A stretch of 64,000 nt of DNA from a bacterium (lineage in GTDB: Bacteria > Actinomycetota > Acidimicrobiia > Spongiisociales > ZC4RG35). The translations under genes were made by a program, and so were the position numbers. The notes beneath the pieces are model-generated. The model was not told the DNA's origin. It saw only the letters and a list, made by a program, of their open reading frames with translations, and searched no databases. The DNA is taken from NCBI GenBank assembly GCA_028819345.1, contig JAPPLW010000099.1, positions 210,931 through 274,930 of the forward strand. Direction: 5' to 3'. Positions within the stretch are counted from its first letter, which is position 1. Each line of letters begins with the position of its first letter. Positions 1 through 8,110 of this stretch are shown here, piece by piece.

Positions 1-1113
1 CAGGCCGACCGCCGCCGACGCCCAAATGAACACCGGGAGAAAACTGGCCCCGACCAGTCCGAACAGGAACCACAGGCCGAGGATCACGGCATGGGCGGAG
101 AGAATCCAGGCACCCTTGACCAACCACGATCCAGGATTGCCTTTCGTCAGGATGTAGTGGAAACGGTCGGGTCGCTTGAGGTCGGCCACCAGCAGCACGC
201 CGGTGAGGGCCAGGAAGATCCCGGAGATGAGGGGAGCGCCCCACCGGGCGAAGGCGCTCTGGGAGTCGGCACCGAAGAGGAGCGCCAACGCCAGGGCCAT
301 GACGATTCCAGCCGAGATCCCCTTGGTGAGAAAGTAACTCGATACCCGCCATCCCCAGGGCATCGGGTGTTCGGTGTTGTAAACGACCCGTGGGGGACCC
401 TCGGGCTTTCCATTGGAGGACGACGAAAGTTTCTTTCTCCCGTTGCTGCTCCCGTTTGCAGGCGGCGTCAGGTCGACGGTCATGAATGAAGGCGACGGTT
501 CACCCCAAATTCCCCCGTCCCCCGGGTCGACGGCGCCCAAGGGATCGATGGCGGCCTTGTCAACTCCCTTGTACCACAAATTGGGCCGGGTGCCCTGCTC
601 GGGGGAACGCTGGAGCAGGCGATCGTCCCCGGCCAGTTGGTCCTGGAAGAACCGGGAAATGGGCGTGGTCGGATCGTTGAGGTCTCCCGAGATAATGGCG
701 CCCTCGGGGCATACCACCACGCAGGCGGGTTCCAATCCCACTTCTACCCGATGCACGCAGTAGTTGCACTTTTGGGCGGTGTTGTCCAAGGGGTCGATGT
801 ACAGCGCGTCGTAGGGACAGGCTTGCATGCAACTCTTGCACCCGATGCAAAGGCTGGTATCGAAGTCGACAATCCCGTCGTCGCGGCGGAACAGGGCGCC
901 GGTCGGGCAGATCGAGACACAGGGAGCATCCGAGCAGTGATTGCAACGCAGCACCGAGAAAGCCCGCTTGGTGTCGGGCCAGGTCCCCGACTCGATGTAC
1001 TTCACCCAGGTGCGGTTCACCCCCAACGGCACATCGTGCTCGGTCTTGCACGCCACCGTGCAGGCGTGACAGCCGATACACGCCGTCTGGTCGATGACGA
1101 AGCCGTACTGCAA
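1..1113 (-). CDS. Fused ferredoxin-type (DmsB/NrfC-like) and NrfD/PsrC-like membrane electron-transfer protein, truncated by the window edge
   Basis: The visible 371 residues begin with a ferredoxin domain carrying four cysteine clusters: C12-x2-C15-x2-C18-x3-C22, then CNHC..C..C, CIGCKSC..C and CNYC..C. This is the four-[4Fe-4S] layout of DMSO-reductase-type B subunits. A Ser/Gly-rich linker follows, then hydrophobic segments that open like NrfD/PsrC quinone-interacting anchors. The usually separate B and C subunits therefore seem fused. The start is TTG with AAGGAG four bases upstream and an in-frame TAA just before it. The C-terminus lies outside the window, so the catalytic partner (expected to be a molybdopterin enzyme) is not seen. 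The role as electron conduit to or from quinone is inferred from the family. Confidence 0.85.
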   Translation of the reverse strand, partial: MQYGFVIDQTACIGCHACTVACKTEHDVPLGVNRTWVKYIESGTWPDTKRAFSVLRCNHCSDAPCVSICPTGALFRRDDGIVDFDTSLCIGCKSCMQACPYDALYIDPLDNTAQKCNYCVHRVEVGLEPACVVVCPEGAIISGDLNDPTTPISRFFQDQLAGDDRLLQRSPEQGTRPNLWYKGVDKAAIDPLGAVDPGDGGIWGEPSPSFMTVDLTPPANGSSNGRKKLSSSSNGKPEGPPRVVYNTEHPMPWGWRVSSYFLTKGISAGIVMALALALLFGADSQSAFARWGAPLISGIFLALTGVLLVADLKRPDRFHYILTKGNPGSWLVKGAWILSAHAVILGLWFLFGLVGASFLPVFIWASAAVGL

Positions 1114-1221
1114 GGCGCTCCTTCCCCTGTCTTAGGGCTCGAAGCCCTCACCGGAACCTACGAATACGTTACAACGATACCGGCCCGCCATAGCCGTCAA
1201 CGGTTGGTAGGCTCGACCCCG

Positions 1222-3168
1222 ATGCAGCCGACCGACCTCTCCCTCCTCACCTCGGTGTCCGATCCCCAGATACATCCTGACGGCCACAGAATCGCGTTTG
1301 TGGCGACCACCATCGACCTCGAGGAGGACCGGTACCGGTCTTCGTTGTGGCTCTGGGACGGCGAGGCGCGCCAGATCACCTTCGGAGATGGCGACTCGGC
1401 GCCCCGCTGGTCGCCGGACGGCAAGTCCCTGGCCTTTGTGCGAAAGGGACCTGAACGCACCGACCCCACCCAGTTGGCGATCATGCCGTCGGATGGCGGC
1501 GAGCCGCGGGTCATCACCTCATTCGAACTGGGAGTGCAGGCGCCGCTCTGGTCGCCCGACGGCTCGCACCTGCTGGTGCTGGCGACGGAGTGGTACGGGG
1601 AGTGGGCGGACCTGGACAAGGATGAGCGAGCCAGACGCCCCCGGCGCCTAACCGGGTTCGATGTGCGACTGGACAACCGGGGCTGGCTGCACGATCGCCG
1701 CACCTACGCCTACCTGGTGGGACCCGACGGCGAATCCGAACCCCGGAGATTGGGCGGCGGAGAGGAGAACGAGTCGGGCCTGGCCTGGTCGCCGGACAGC
1801 GCCAGGGTGTCCATGGTCACCAGTCGCGACAACCCGCGGTCCCTCGAACGCGGCGCCGAGGTGGTTGAAGTGGACACCGAGAGCGGCGCCGAGACGCTGC
1901 GAGCGAGGCGGGCGGGCTACTACATGACCGCCTATGACCCTTCCGGCGCCCTTTACGGGATAGGCGCTCCGACCACCGACTACCCCTACGTCTTCTCATT
2001 GTGGCGTCTCGACGACCCGCCGACAGACATCACCGGTCACATGGACCGGAGCATCAGCGGTCTGGCGGTGGCGACCGCTCTGGAAACGCCGATATGGCTG
2101 GATGAGGGTTTTCTCTGCAGCACGACCGACCGGGGACGAGGTCACATAGTCGCGTTCGACAGCGACGGGAACAGGACAACAGTGCTGGGTGGCGACCGGT
2201 ACATTACCGGGCTGTCAAGGTCATCGGAAGGACGTCTGGCCTTCACCGCCACAGATCCCACCTCTCCGGCGGAGTTGTACGAGCGGACCCCAGACGGGAC
2301 AGAACGCATGCTTACCGACTTCAACCGGGAGATCCGCTCGGGCGGCGGGTTGGTGAGTCCCACGTTCTTCCAGGCGGAGAGCGCTCCCGGAGTCGATGTG
2401 GACGCGTGGGTGTACGTCCCCGACGGCGAGGGCCCCTTCCCGGTCCTCCTCAACATCCACGGAGGCCCAGCTTCGGAGTACGGCTTCTACTTCTTCGACG
2501 AGTTCCAGGTCTACGCGTCCGCGGGCTACGCGGTGGTCGCCGCCAATCCCCGCGGCTCGGAGGGTCGGGGCCTCGAGTGGCTACGGGCGGTCATCGGTCC
2601 CGGCTGGGGTGAGGTCGACCTGGAAGACGTGACCGCCGTCATCGACGAGGCCTTGAGACGGGACACCCGCCTCGATCCTTCCCGCCTGGGGATCATGGGG
2701 GGCTCCTATGGGGGGTTCCTCACCGCGTGGACCATCGCCCGCGATGACCGTTACCGGTCGGCGGTGGTGGAACGGGCGCTGATCGACTGGGAGTCCTTTG
2801 CGGGGACCTCCGACATCAACCGGGACTTCTCGGGGTTGTACCTGCACCCGGCGACGGCCTGGGACCATGAGGCGTTGTGGGAAGCCAGTCCCCTCCCCGC
2901 GGCCCGGCGCATCGACACTCCCACCCTCATCATCCACTCCGAGAACGACCTGCGCTGCCCGATCGGCCAAGCCGAGCAGCTCTTCGCGGCCCTGCTGCGA
3001 AAGGGGATCGACGTCGAGATGGTCCGCTTCCCCGACGAGGGCCACGAACTGAGCCGGAGCGGCGCCCCCCGCCACCGCGTGGAGCGTTTCGAGTACATCC
3101 TGGCCTGGCACGACGGCTATCTCAAGCAATCCGAAGAGAGAGATCAGGAAACCCCTGCACCCTCTTAG
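1222..3168 (+). CDS. S9-family serine peptidase (prolyl oligopeptidase / acylaminoacyl-peptidase type)
   Basis: A 648-residue protein with an N-terminal beta-propeller made of repeated WSPDG-type blades (roughly residues 10-390) and a C-terminal alpha/beta-hydrolase domain. The nucleophile elbow reads GGSYGG with Ser495. Asp576 sits in ENDLRCP and His608 in DEGHE, completing the Ser-Asp-His triad. No signal peptide is visible, so it is probably a cytoplasmic peptidase acting on short or N-acylated peptides. The open frame extends far upstream of the ATG chosen, but that part runs over the divergent Fe-S gene and reads as non-protein. The ATG at 1222 begins exactly where propeller homology would start. 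Confidence 0.93.
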   Translation: MQPTDLSLLTSVSDPQIHPDGHRIAFVATTIDLEEDRYRSSLWLWDGEARQITFGDGDSAPRWSPDGKSLAFVRKGPERTDPTQLAIMPSDGGEPRVITSFELGVQAPLWSPDGSHLLVLATEWYGEWADLDKDERARRPRRLTGFDVRLDNRGWLHDRRTYAYLVGPDGESEPRRLGGGEENESGLAWSPDSARVSMVTSRDNPRSLERGAEVVEVDTESGAETLRARRAGYYMTAYDPSGALYGIGAPTTDYPYVFSLWRLDDPPTDITGHMDRSISGLAVATALETPIWLDEGFLCSTTDRGRGHIVAFDSDGNRTTVLGGDRYITGLSRSSEGRLAFTATDPTSPAELYERTPDGTERMLTDFNREIRSGGGLVSPTFFQAESAPGVDVDAWVYVPDGEGPFPVLLNIHGGPASEYGFYFFDEFQVYASAGYAVVAANPRGSEGRGLEWLRAVIGPGWGEVDLEDVTAVIDEALRRDTRLDPSRLGIMGGSYGGFLTAWTIARDDRYRSAVVERALIDWESFAGTSDINRDFSGLYLHPATAWDHEALWEASPLPAARRIDTPTLIIHSENDLRCPIGQAEQLFAALLRKGIDVEMVRFPDEGHELSRSGAPRHRVERFEYILAWHDGYLKQSEERDQETPAPS

Positions 3169-3193
3169 CTAACCCGGGAGAGCCGTTCGGGCC

Positions 3194-3658
3194 TCAGGTG
3201 ATAGCGAGAACCAGAGTCTCGGCCACCAGTGCGGGACGATCGGTTCCCTCTATCTCCACTGTCACCAGTTGTTTGATGAGATACTGACCGGGACGGCGCT
3301 CGGTGACGTCGGACAGGGCCACCCGGGCCCGGATCCGGCTGTCCACGGGGACCGGCGCCAGGAAGCGGACCTTGTCGGTGCCGTAGTTGATCTCCACCTT
3401 GGTGCCCTCCGGACTGAGCTTAATTCCCGAACCGAGATGGGGCAGGAGGGAGAGCGTCAGGAACCCGTGGGCGATGGTCAGCCCGAACGGTGACTCGGCG
3501 GCGGCTCTGGCCGGATCGGTGTGGATGAACTGATGGTCCAAGGTGGCGTCGGCGAATGCGTCGATGCGGTCCTGGGAAACGGTGAACCACTCCGAGACGC
3601 CGATCTCGCTGCCCACCATCCCCATCAACTCCGCCACGGTTACGGCCTTCTCGCTCAT
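3194..3658 (-). CDS. MaoC-like (R)-specific enoyl-CoA hydratase / dehydratase
   Basis: A 154-residue single hot-dog-fold protein of the MaoC/NodN type. The hydratase dyad is visible as Asp41 and His46 in DHQFIH, followed by the usual AHGFLTLSLL segment. The ATG at 3658 shares its A with the TGA of the upstream acyl-CoA dehydrogenase, so the two are translationally coupled. A TTG one codon earlier is the only alternative start. The pairing suggests that the hydratase acts on the enoyl-CoA made by its neighbour or a related acyl-CoA; the exact substrate cannot be read from the sequence. Confidence 0.9.
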   Translation of the reverse strand: MSEKAVTVAELMGMVGSEIGVSEWFTVSQDRIDAFADATLDHQFIHTDPARAAAESPFGLTIAHGFLTLSLLPHLGSGIKLSPEGTKVEINYGTDKVRFLAPVPVDSRIRARVALSDVTERRPGQYLIKQLVTVEIEGTDRPALVAETLVLAIT

Positions 3659-4866
3659 CAACGACCTCGGGTCACCGGGCCGGGCGCCTGAAAGGCGGGG
3701 ATCCCGGTGAGGGCGTTGCCCAGGATCAGGGTGTGTATCTCATGGGTTCCCTCATAGGTGTACACCGTCTCCAGATTCGCCACGTGCCTCATCACCGGGT
3801 AGTCAAGCGTGATCCCGTTGGCGCCCAGGATGCTTCTGGCGGTCCGCGCCACCGCCAGGGCGTCGCCCACGTTGTTGTACTTGCCGACCGACACCTGCTC
3901 AGGCGTGAGCTTGCCTTCCTCCCGCAGTCGTCCGATCCGGATGGCCAGCAGGATCCCCCTCTGGACGGCCACCATCATTTCCACCAGCTTCGACTGGGTC
4001 AGCTGGAAGGAGGCGATCGGAGTGCCGAACTGCGACCGCTCGGAGGCATAGCCCAACGCGGCTTCATAGCAGGAGCGGGCCGCCCCCATTGCGCCGAACA
4101 CGATCCCCAGCCGCGCCTCGGTCAGGCAGGAGAGCGGCCCTCTCATGGTTGACACACCCGGCAGCATCATCTCCTCAGGCAGCCGGACCCCGTCCAGGAC
4201 CAGGGCGGAGGTGACCGAGGCCCGCATGCTGGCTTTGCGATCTATGGGGTGGGCCGAGAACCCCGGAGCGTCGGTGGGCACCAGGAACCCACGGACCCCT
4301 TCGGGCGTCTTGGCCCAGATCACCGCCAGGTCGGCGACTCCCCCGTTGGTGATCCAGGCCTTGGAACCGTCTATCACCCAGTCGGACCCCACCCGGCGGG
4401 CGGTGGTACGCATGGAGGAGGGGTCGCTTCCCGCGTCAGCCTCCGTCAAGCCGAAGCATCCGACCACCTCTCCTCTCGCCATGCGGGGGAGCCACTCGGC
4501 CTTCTGCTCGGAGGACCCGTACTTCCAGATGGGGAACATGCACAGCGACCCCTGCACCGAGACAAAACTGCGCAGCCCGGAGTCACCCGCCTCGAGTTCC
4601 AAGGCGGCCACCCCGTATTCCACCGGCCCGAGACCGGCGCAGCCATAACCCTCCAGGTTCATCCCTAACATACCCAGCCGGGCCATCTCGGGAATCAGGT
4701 GGGTCGGGAATTCCCCCGCCTCCCACCACTCCCCGATCTCGGGAAGCACGCTCCTGGTGACGAACTCCCGCACGGTCTTCCCCACCAGGCGCTCAGAATC
4801 GTTGAGCAGCCCGGCCGTATCCAGAAAGTCAAGAGGGTCCGGCACTATCGGATCCGCCTCACCCAC
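3658..4866 (-). CDS. Acyl-CoA dehydrogenase, glutaryl-CoA dehydrogenase-like
   Basis: A 402-residue FAD acyl-CoA dehydrogenase. The catalytic base is Glu372 in YEGTHEIH, the same position and context as in glutaryl-CoA dehydrogenases, and the SFVSVQGSL and GCFGLTEADAGSDP segments also match that subgroup. The start is GTG; no ATG lies near the conserved N-terminus. It passes electrons to ETF, which in this organism could drain through the EtfD-like protein at 34650-36815. It overlaps the MaoC hydratase by one base, forming a two-gene operon. Whether it is a true decarboxylating glutaryl-CoA dehydrogenase or another short-chain enzyme remains open. Confidence 0.9.
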   Translation of the reverse strand: MGEADPIVPDPLDFLDTAGLLNDSERLVGKTVREFVTRSVLPEIGEWWEAGEFPTHLIPEMARLGMLGMNLEGYGCAGLGPVEYGVAALELEAGDSGLRSFVSVQGSLCMFPIWKYGSSEQKAEWLPRMARGEVVGCFGLTEADAGSDPSSMRTTARRVGSDWVIDGSKAWITNGGVADLAVIWAKTPEGVRGFLVPTDAPGFSAHPIDRKASMRASVTSALVLDGVRLPEEMMLPGVSTMRGPLSCLTEARLGIVFGAMGAARSCYEAALGYASERSQFGTPIASFQLTQSKLVEMMVAVQRGILLAIRIGRLREEGKLTPEQVSVGKYNNVGDALAVARTARSILGANGITLDYPVMRHVANLETVYTYEGTHEIHTLILGNALTGIPAFQAPGPVTRGR

Positions 4867-4919
4867 TCACCTGCAGCAAAGAAGTGCATGTCGACACATC
4901 GTCCCTGGGGGCGCAGCGA

Positions 4920-5012
4920 CTACTTCTTGTTCTTATGGCGATTCGCCTTGCGCCGCTTGCGATACTTGTGCCGCGACATTTTTCTGCGACGCTTCTTGAC
5001 TAGCGAGCCCAT
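4920..5012 (-). CDS. bS22-type small ribosomal protein (AURKAIP1/COX24 domain, 30 aa)
   Basis: A 30-codon gene with a strong ribosome-binding site (AGAGGAAG six to seven bases before ATG). The product begins MGSLVKKRRRKMSRHKYRKR and continues with further Lys/Arg, ending in KNKK. This is the pattern of the actinobacterial AURKAIP1/COX24-domain peptide found as bS22 on mycobacterial 30S subunits: an MGS start, a KKRRRKM block and a basic tail. About two thirds of the residues are Lys or Arg. It stands alone between the acyl-CoA dehydrogenase and thrB. Annotation pipelines easily miss it because of its size. Family assignment is by motif recognition. Confidence 0.88.
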   Translation of the reverse strand: MGSLVKKRRRKMSRHKYRKRRKANRHKNKK

Positions 5013-5115
5013 AACTGGCTTCCTCTTAGACCGATCGGGACAATTTGCCGGCCCACCCCTGCCGACAAGACACCCTGAACAATAGCGATTCATGGTGGGC
5101 GACAGGAAACCAGCC

Positions 5116-5137
5116 CAGGTTTTTTTGCCTAAACCTG
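5116..5137. repeat. Short inverted repeat between thrB and the bS22 gene
   Basis: CAGGTTT and AAACCTG form a 7-bp stem around an 8-base loop containing a T/A run. It lies between the end of thrB and the bS22 gene and might act in transcript termination or processing. The U/A run is in the loop rather than after the stem, so it is not a canonical intrinsic terminator. Confidence 0.3.
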
Positions 5138-5178
5138 CTCCCGGAATACCCGGAACCGCTGGTTAAGGCTGTTTTCCG

Positions 5179-6042
5179 TCAGACAATGCCCCGCGAGGCT
5201 ATTGGAGGGCACGCTATCTCCACCTGATCACCCAGGGAGGAAGAGAGGGCCTCAGCCACCTGACCGGCCTCGGACGACTTGGTGAAGACCAGCACGGACG
5301 GGCCGCTCCCCGACCAGGCGGCATAGACAGCCCCTGCACTCAACGCCTCACCGATCAACTCCCCCACCATGGGCCGCAGCCGGTTGCGGCTGGATTCGTG
5401 AAGCTCATCCCCCAAGGCGGATCGAAGGATCCCGGCTTCTCCCGAAGTCAGCCCGGCCACCAGGGCAGCCATCCTCGACAGACTGTTGACCACAGCAGGC
5501 AGTTCAAACCGTTCCGGAACGACGCTTCGGGACTCACTGGTGAAAAGCCGGAAGGCGGGAACCAGCACCAGCAACCCATAGGCATCGCTCATGGTCAGCT
5601 TTAGGACTCGGCTGCCCGGGTCCACCAGCACCAGCCCACCAAAGGCAGTGGCGGCGGCGTTGTCGGGATGGCCTTCGAGGGAGGTCACCAACCTGAAGAT
5701 CCGGTTTGGATCGACCGGCTGACCCACGCTCCGGAAAGCTGCCGCCGCTCCGGCGGCGTAAGCGGCGGCAGAAGAGCCGAGACCGCTGCCGATCGGGACG
5801 TGATTGTCCACCTCCAATCGGAGCGGATGCTCAGGACCCACCGCTGCCCGCGCGCCGGCCAGCACTGCGTCCGCCGACTCCGGTGGCGGACGGTGGCGCC
5901 CGACATGCCTTACCTTCCATTGTTCGCTCCGCCAGGCCCGGACCTTGCATCGGATCTCCAGCGCCAAAGCCAAGCAGTCGAAACCCGGCCCCAGGTTGGC
6001 CGAGGAAGCGGGAGCGGAAGCCTCAGATGCTGTCCCGGTCAT
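5179..6042 (-). CDS. thrB: Homoserine kinase
   Basis: A 287-residue GHMP kinase. It has the ThrB opening PASSANLGPGFDCLALAL, the ATP-binding Gly/Ser loop PIGSGLGSSAA and the EGHPDNAA segment. It phosphorylates homoserine in threonine synthesis. The frame stays open 37 codons upstream, but that part overlaps the upstream cation-efflux gene, and the ATG at 6042 sits right before the conserved start. The 20-bp overlap with the CDF gene implies co-transcription, although the functions are unrelated. The usual partners hom and thrC are not in the window. Confidence 0.92.
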   Translation of the reverse strand: MTGTASEASAPASSANLGPGFDCLALALEIRCKVRAWRSEQWKVRHVGRHRPPPESADAVLAGARAAVGPEHPLRLEVDNHVPIGSGLGSSAAAYAAGAAAAFRSVGQPVDPNRIFRLVTSLEGHPDNAAATAFGGLVLVDPGSRVLKLTMSDAYGLLVLVPAFRLFTSESRSVVPERFELPAVVNSLSRMAALVAGLTSGEAGILRSALGDELHESSRNRLRPMVGELIGEALSAGAVYAAWSGSGPSVLVFTKSSEAGQVAEALSSSLGDQVEIACPPIASRGIV

Positions 6043-6937
6043 ATGGCTCCACGAAGATGTTCCCCGCCACGGGGATCTTCTCTCTGATGGCTTGCTCGGC
6101 CTTGGTGATCGCGTCGGCGATCTCCAGAGTTCCCAGCGACTCGACGAAGTCAACTTCCACGTTCACCAACAGGTCGTCAGGTCCCAAGTGCATGGTGAGC
6201 AGGCGCCCCACCCCGGTCACCTCGTCCATTCCCAGAAGCACAGCCCGGATCAGGGCTCGCTCCTGCCGGCCGGCCGCTTCGCCGATAAGCAACGCCTTGA
6301 TCTCCGCAGCCAGCAGCACCGCCACCACCGCCAGCATGACACCGATCAGAAGCGACGCCGCGCCGTCCCATCGGGAATCCCCGGTCGTCGAGGCCAACGT
6401 GGTCCCCACCAGGGCGAAAATCAGGCCCAGCATGGCCGCCGTGTCCTCCAGGAGGATCACGATCAGGGAGGCGTCCTTGGATTCCCGTATTGCCCGCCAC
6501 ATTGGCTTTGTTCCCCGATGGCGATTGAATTCCCGAAGGGCCACCCCGAAGCTGATCGACTCCAGCACCAGCGCCAGGCTCAACACGATGAAACTGGCTC
6601 GCAGATCGCCCAGCGGCTCGGCATGGGCAATCGCCTCCCAACCGTGCAGGAAGGCCCACACTCCGCCTCCGAAGAACAGCATCACCGCCACCAGGAAGCC
6701 CCAGAAGTACACCTCCTTGCCGCGGCCGAAGGGATGACTCATGTCGGCAGGTTGCCGGGCGGCCCTGGACCCATAAAGCAGCAGACCCTGATTGGAGGAG
6801 TCCGCCACCGAGTGGATGGCCTCGGCCAGCATGGCAGCCGAGCCGGTGATTAGGAAGGCAAAGAACTTCGCCACCGCTATGGTGCTGTTCGCCACCAAGG
6901 CGGCGATTATTGCCAGTCGTGATCCGCCGCTAGCCAC
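6023..6937 (-). CDS. Cation diffusion facilitator family metal transporter (ZnT9-like subgroup)
   Basis: A 304-residue inner-membrane protein with about six hydrophobic helices followed by a C-terminal cytoplasmic domain. Helix 2 carries His42-Ser-Val-Ala-Asp46, and HPFGRGKE is the classical CDF loop. The second half of the metal site reads LLEDTAA, so the usual His of HxxxD is replaced by Glu, as in ZnT9-like members. Export of a divalent metal such as zinc is inferred from the family, but the altered site makes the substrate uncertain. The start is GTG at 6937; no ATG is available near the conserved N-terminus. Confidence 0.9.
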   Translation of the reverse strand: MASGGSRLAIIAALVANSTIAVAKFFAFLITGSAAMLAEAIHSVADSSNQGLLLYGSRAARQPADMSHPFGRGKEVYFWGFLVAVMLFFGGGVWAFLHGWEAIAHAEPLGDLRASFIVLSLALVLESISFGVALREFNRHRGTKPMWRAIRESKDASLIVILLEDTAAMLGLIFALVGTTLASTTGDSRWDGAASLLIGVMLAVVAVLLAAEIKALLIGEAAGRQERALIRAVLLGMDEVTGVGRLLTMHLGPDDLLVNVEVDFVESLGTLEIADAITKAEQAIREKIPVAGNIFVEPYDRDSI

Positions 6938-6997
6938 GGGGGAGAAGTCTATGTCCCCCAGGGAGGAACATGACGGTCGGTGAGTTCCGGATGGGTC

Positions 6998-7777
6998 TCA
7001 CCATTCCAACTCGCGGACTTCGTCCCTCATTACCGTTCCTCCCACGCGACACCTGTCCGGCTCCCACATAAGATCGATCACCGAGGGCCATCCCATCTCC
7101 CGTCCCTGGGAGATCCGGACGCGGCCCGATGGCATGTCCTCGGACCGCAGCACCGCGGCGAGGGCGACCGCCGCGCTGCCGGTGGCCGGGTCTTCAACCA
7201 CGCCCATGCCGGGCGCGAAGAATCGCGCCCTGACCCCACTGGGCGGCGACGTCCAAGCCCACACCAGCGTCATGCCCAGGTCGGGAGGGGGAGGCCGCAG
7301 GTTCCCGACCTGTTCGGGATCGTCCATCTGCCAAACCGAATAGGGAAGAGGCATCTCCACTTCCCAGGCCCGAGCCGGTGCACACCACCCCAGCGTCGGA
7401 GGCGCCTTCTGGGTTCGCACCGGCTGGGAGAAGGGCGGTTCGATCCACACGCGGTCTCTTTCGGAACCGATTCTCACCTCCCCCACCCCGCAGGTGACGC
7501 GGTCCACTCCTCCCGGACCGGCCCTGAGCAGCAACCAGGCCGTCCCCACCAGAGGGTGCCCGGCGAAGGGCAGCTCCGCGACGGGGGTGAAGATCCGGAC
7601 ATGGGGGACCTCTCCGGTCTGCCAATCTATGAAAATCGTCTCGCTGAAGCCCAGATCCGCGGCGATGTCCTGCATTCGCCGGTCGTCGATGTTGACGGTG
7701 TCGGCCACCACCCCCAGATAGTTGCCCCCCTGCTCCCCATCGGTGAACACCCTGAGAACCTGAACCGGGCGCGCCAT
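6998..7777 (-). CDS. PhzF-family isomerase-like protein
   Basis: A 259-residue protein with the PhzF diaminopimelate-epimerase-like fold. Landmarks are the N-terminal FSETIFI segment holding the family's catalytic Glu, GHPLVGTAW, and the C-terminal EDPATGSAA motif. I took the ATG at 7777, preceded by AAGGTGAG, rather than the in-frame ATG 14 codons earlier, because PhzF proteins start with a short strand such as PVQVLRVFTD. No phenazine genes are nearby, so the substrate is unknown; most family members of this kind are uncharacterised. Confidence 0.88.
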   Translation of the reverse strand: MARPVQVLRVFTDGEQGGNYLGVVADTVNIDDRRMQDIAADLGFSETIFIDWQTGEVPHVRIFTPVAELPFAGHPLVGTAWLLLRAGPGGVDRVTCGVGEVRIGSERDRVWIEPPFSQPVRTQKAPPTLGWCAPARAWEVEMPLPYSVWQMDDPEQVGNLRPPPPDLGMTLVWAWTSPPSGVRARFFAPGMGVVEDPATGSAAVALAAVLRSEDMPSGRVRISQGREMGWPSVIDLMWEPDRCRVGGTVMRDEVRELEW

Positions 7778-7839
7778 CTCACCTTGCCCCGGCTGGGCAT
7801 ACCATGATGGTGGATACATCCAATGGTCGGAGAGAGGTC

Positions 7840-8055
7840 ATGGCTGAAATACTCGGTCTGGACACCCTGGTTGCACAAATGATCCTAGCCATCGGGCTGG
7901 CCCTGGTGGCGGGCAACTCCTGGGCCGTCCTCCGTCACTTCCAGGGAAGACCCCCTCCCGGCCAGAGAGGGGCTTTCCGGCCTCGACGGGCTGCCTTTCT
8001 GATCCTGGCCGGAACGCTGATGGTGATCTGGAGCGCCGTCTCACTCCTCTCCTGA
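7840..8055 (+). CDS. Small two-helix membrane protein, unknown function
   Basis: A 71-residue protein with two hydrophobic segments (about residues 9-26 and 49-68) joined by a basic, proline-rich loop. The ATG at 7840 has GGAG seven bases upstream; an in-frame ATG 12 codons earlier is less well placed. It is transcribed divergently from the PhzF-like gene and precedes the DNA ligase gene by 55 bp. I do not recognise the family. Codon usage and the ribosome-binding site look genuine. Confidence 0.65.
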   Translation: MAEILGLDTLVAQMILAIGLALVAGNSWAVLRHFQGRPPPGQRGAFRPRRAAFLILAGTLMVIWSAVSLLS

Positions 8056-8110
8056 CCTTGCCGATCACCACAAGCTCCGAACAGCGAGGCGGGCATCTAA
8101 TCTCGGGCCG

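Noticed and set aside
5116-5137. Strong intrinsic terminator after thrB
   Set aside because: The T/A run is in the loop and no U-tract follows the stem; kept as a low-confidence inverted repeat.
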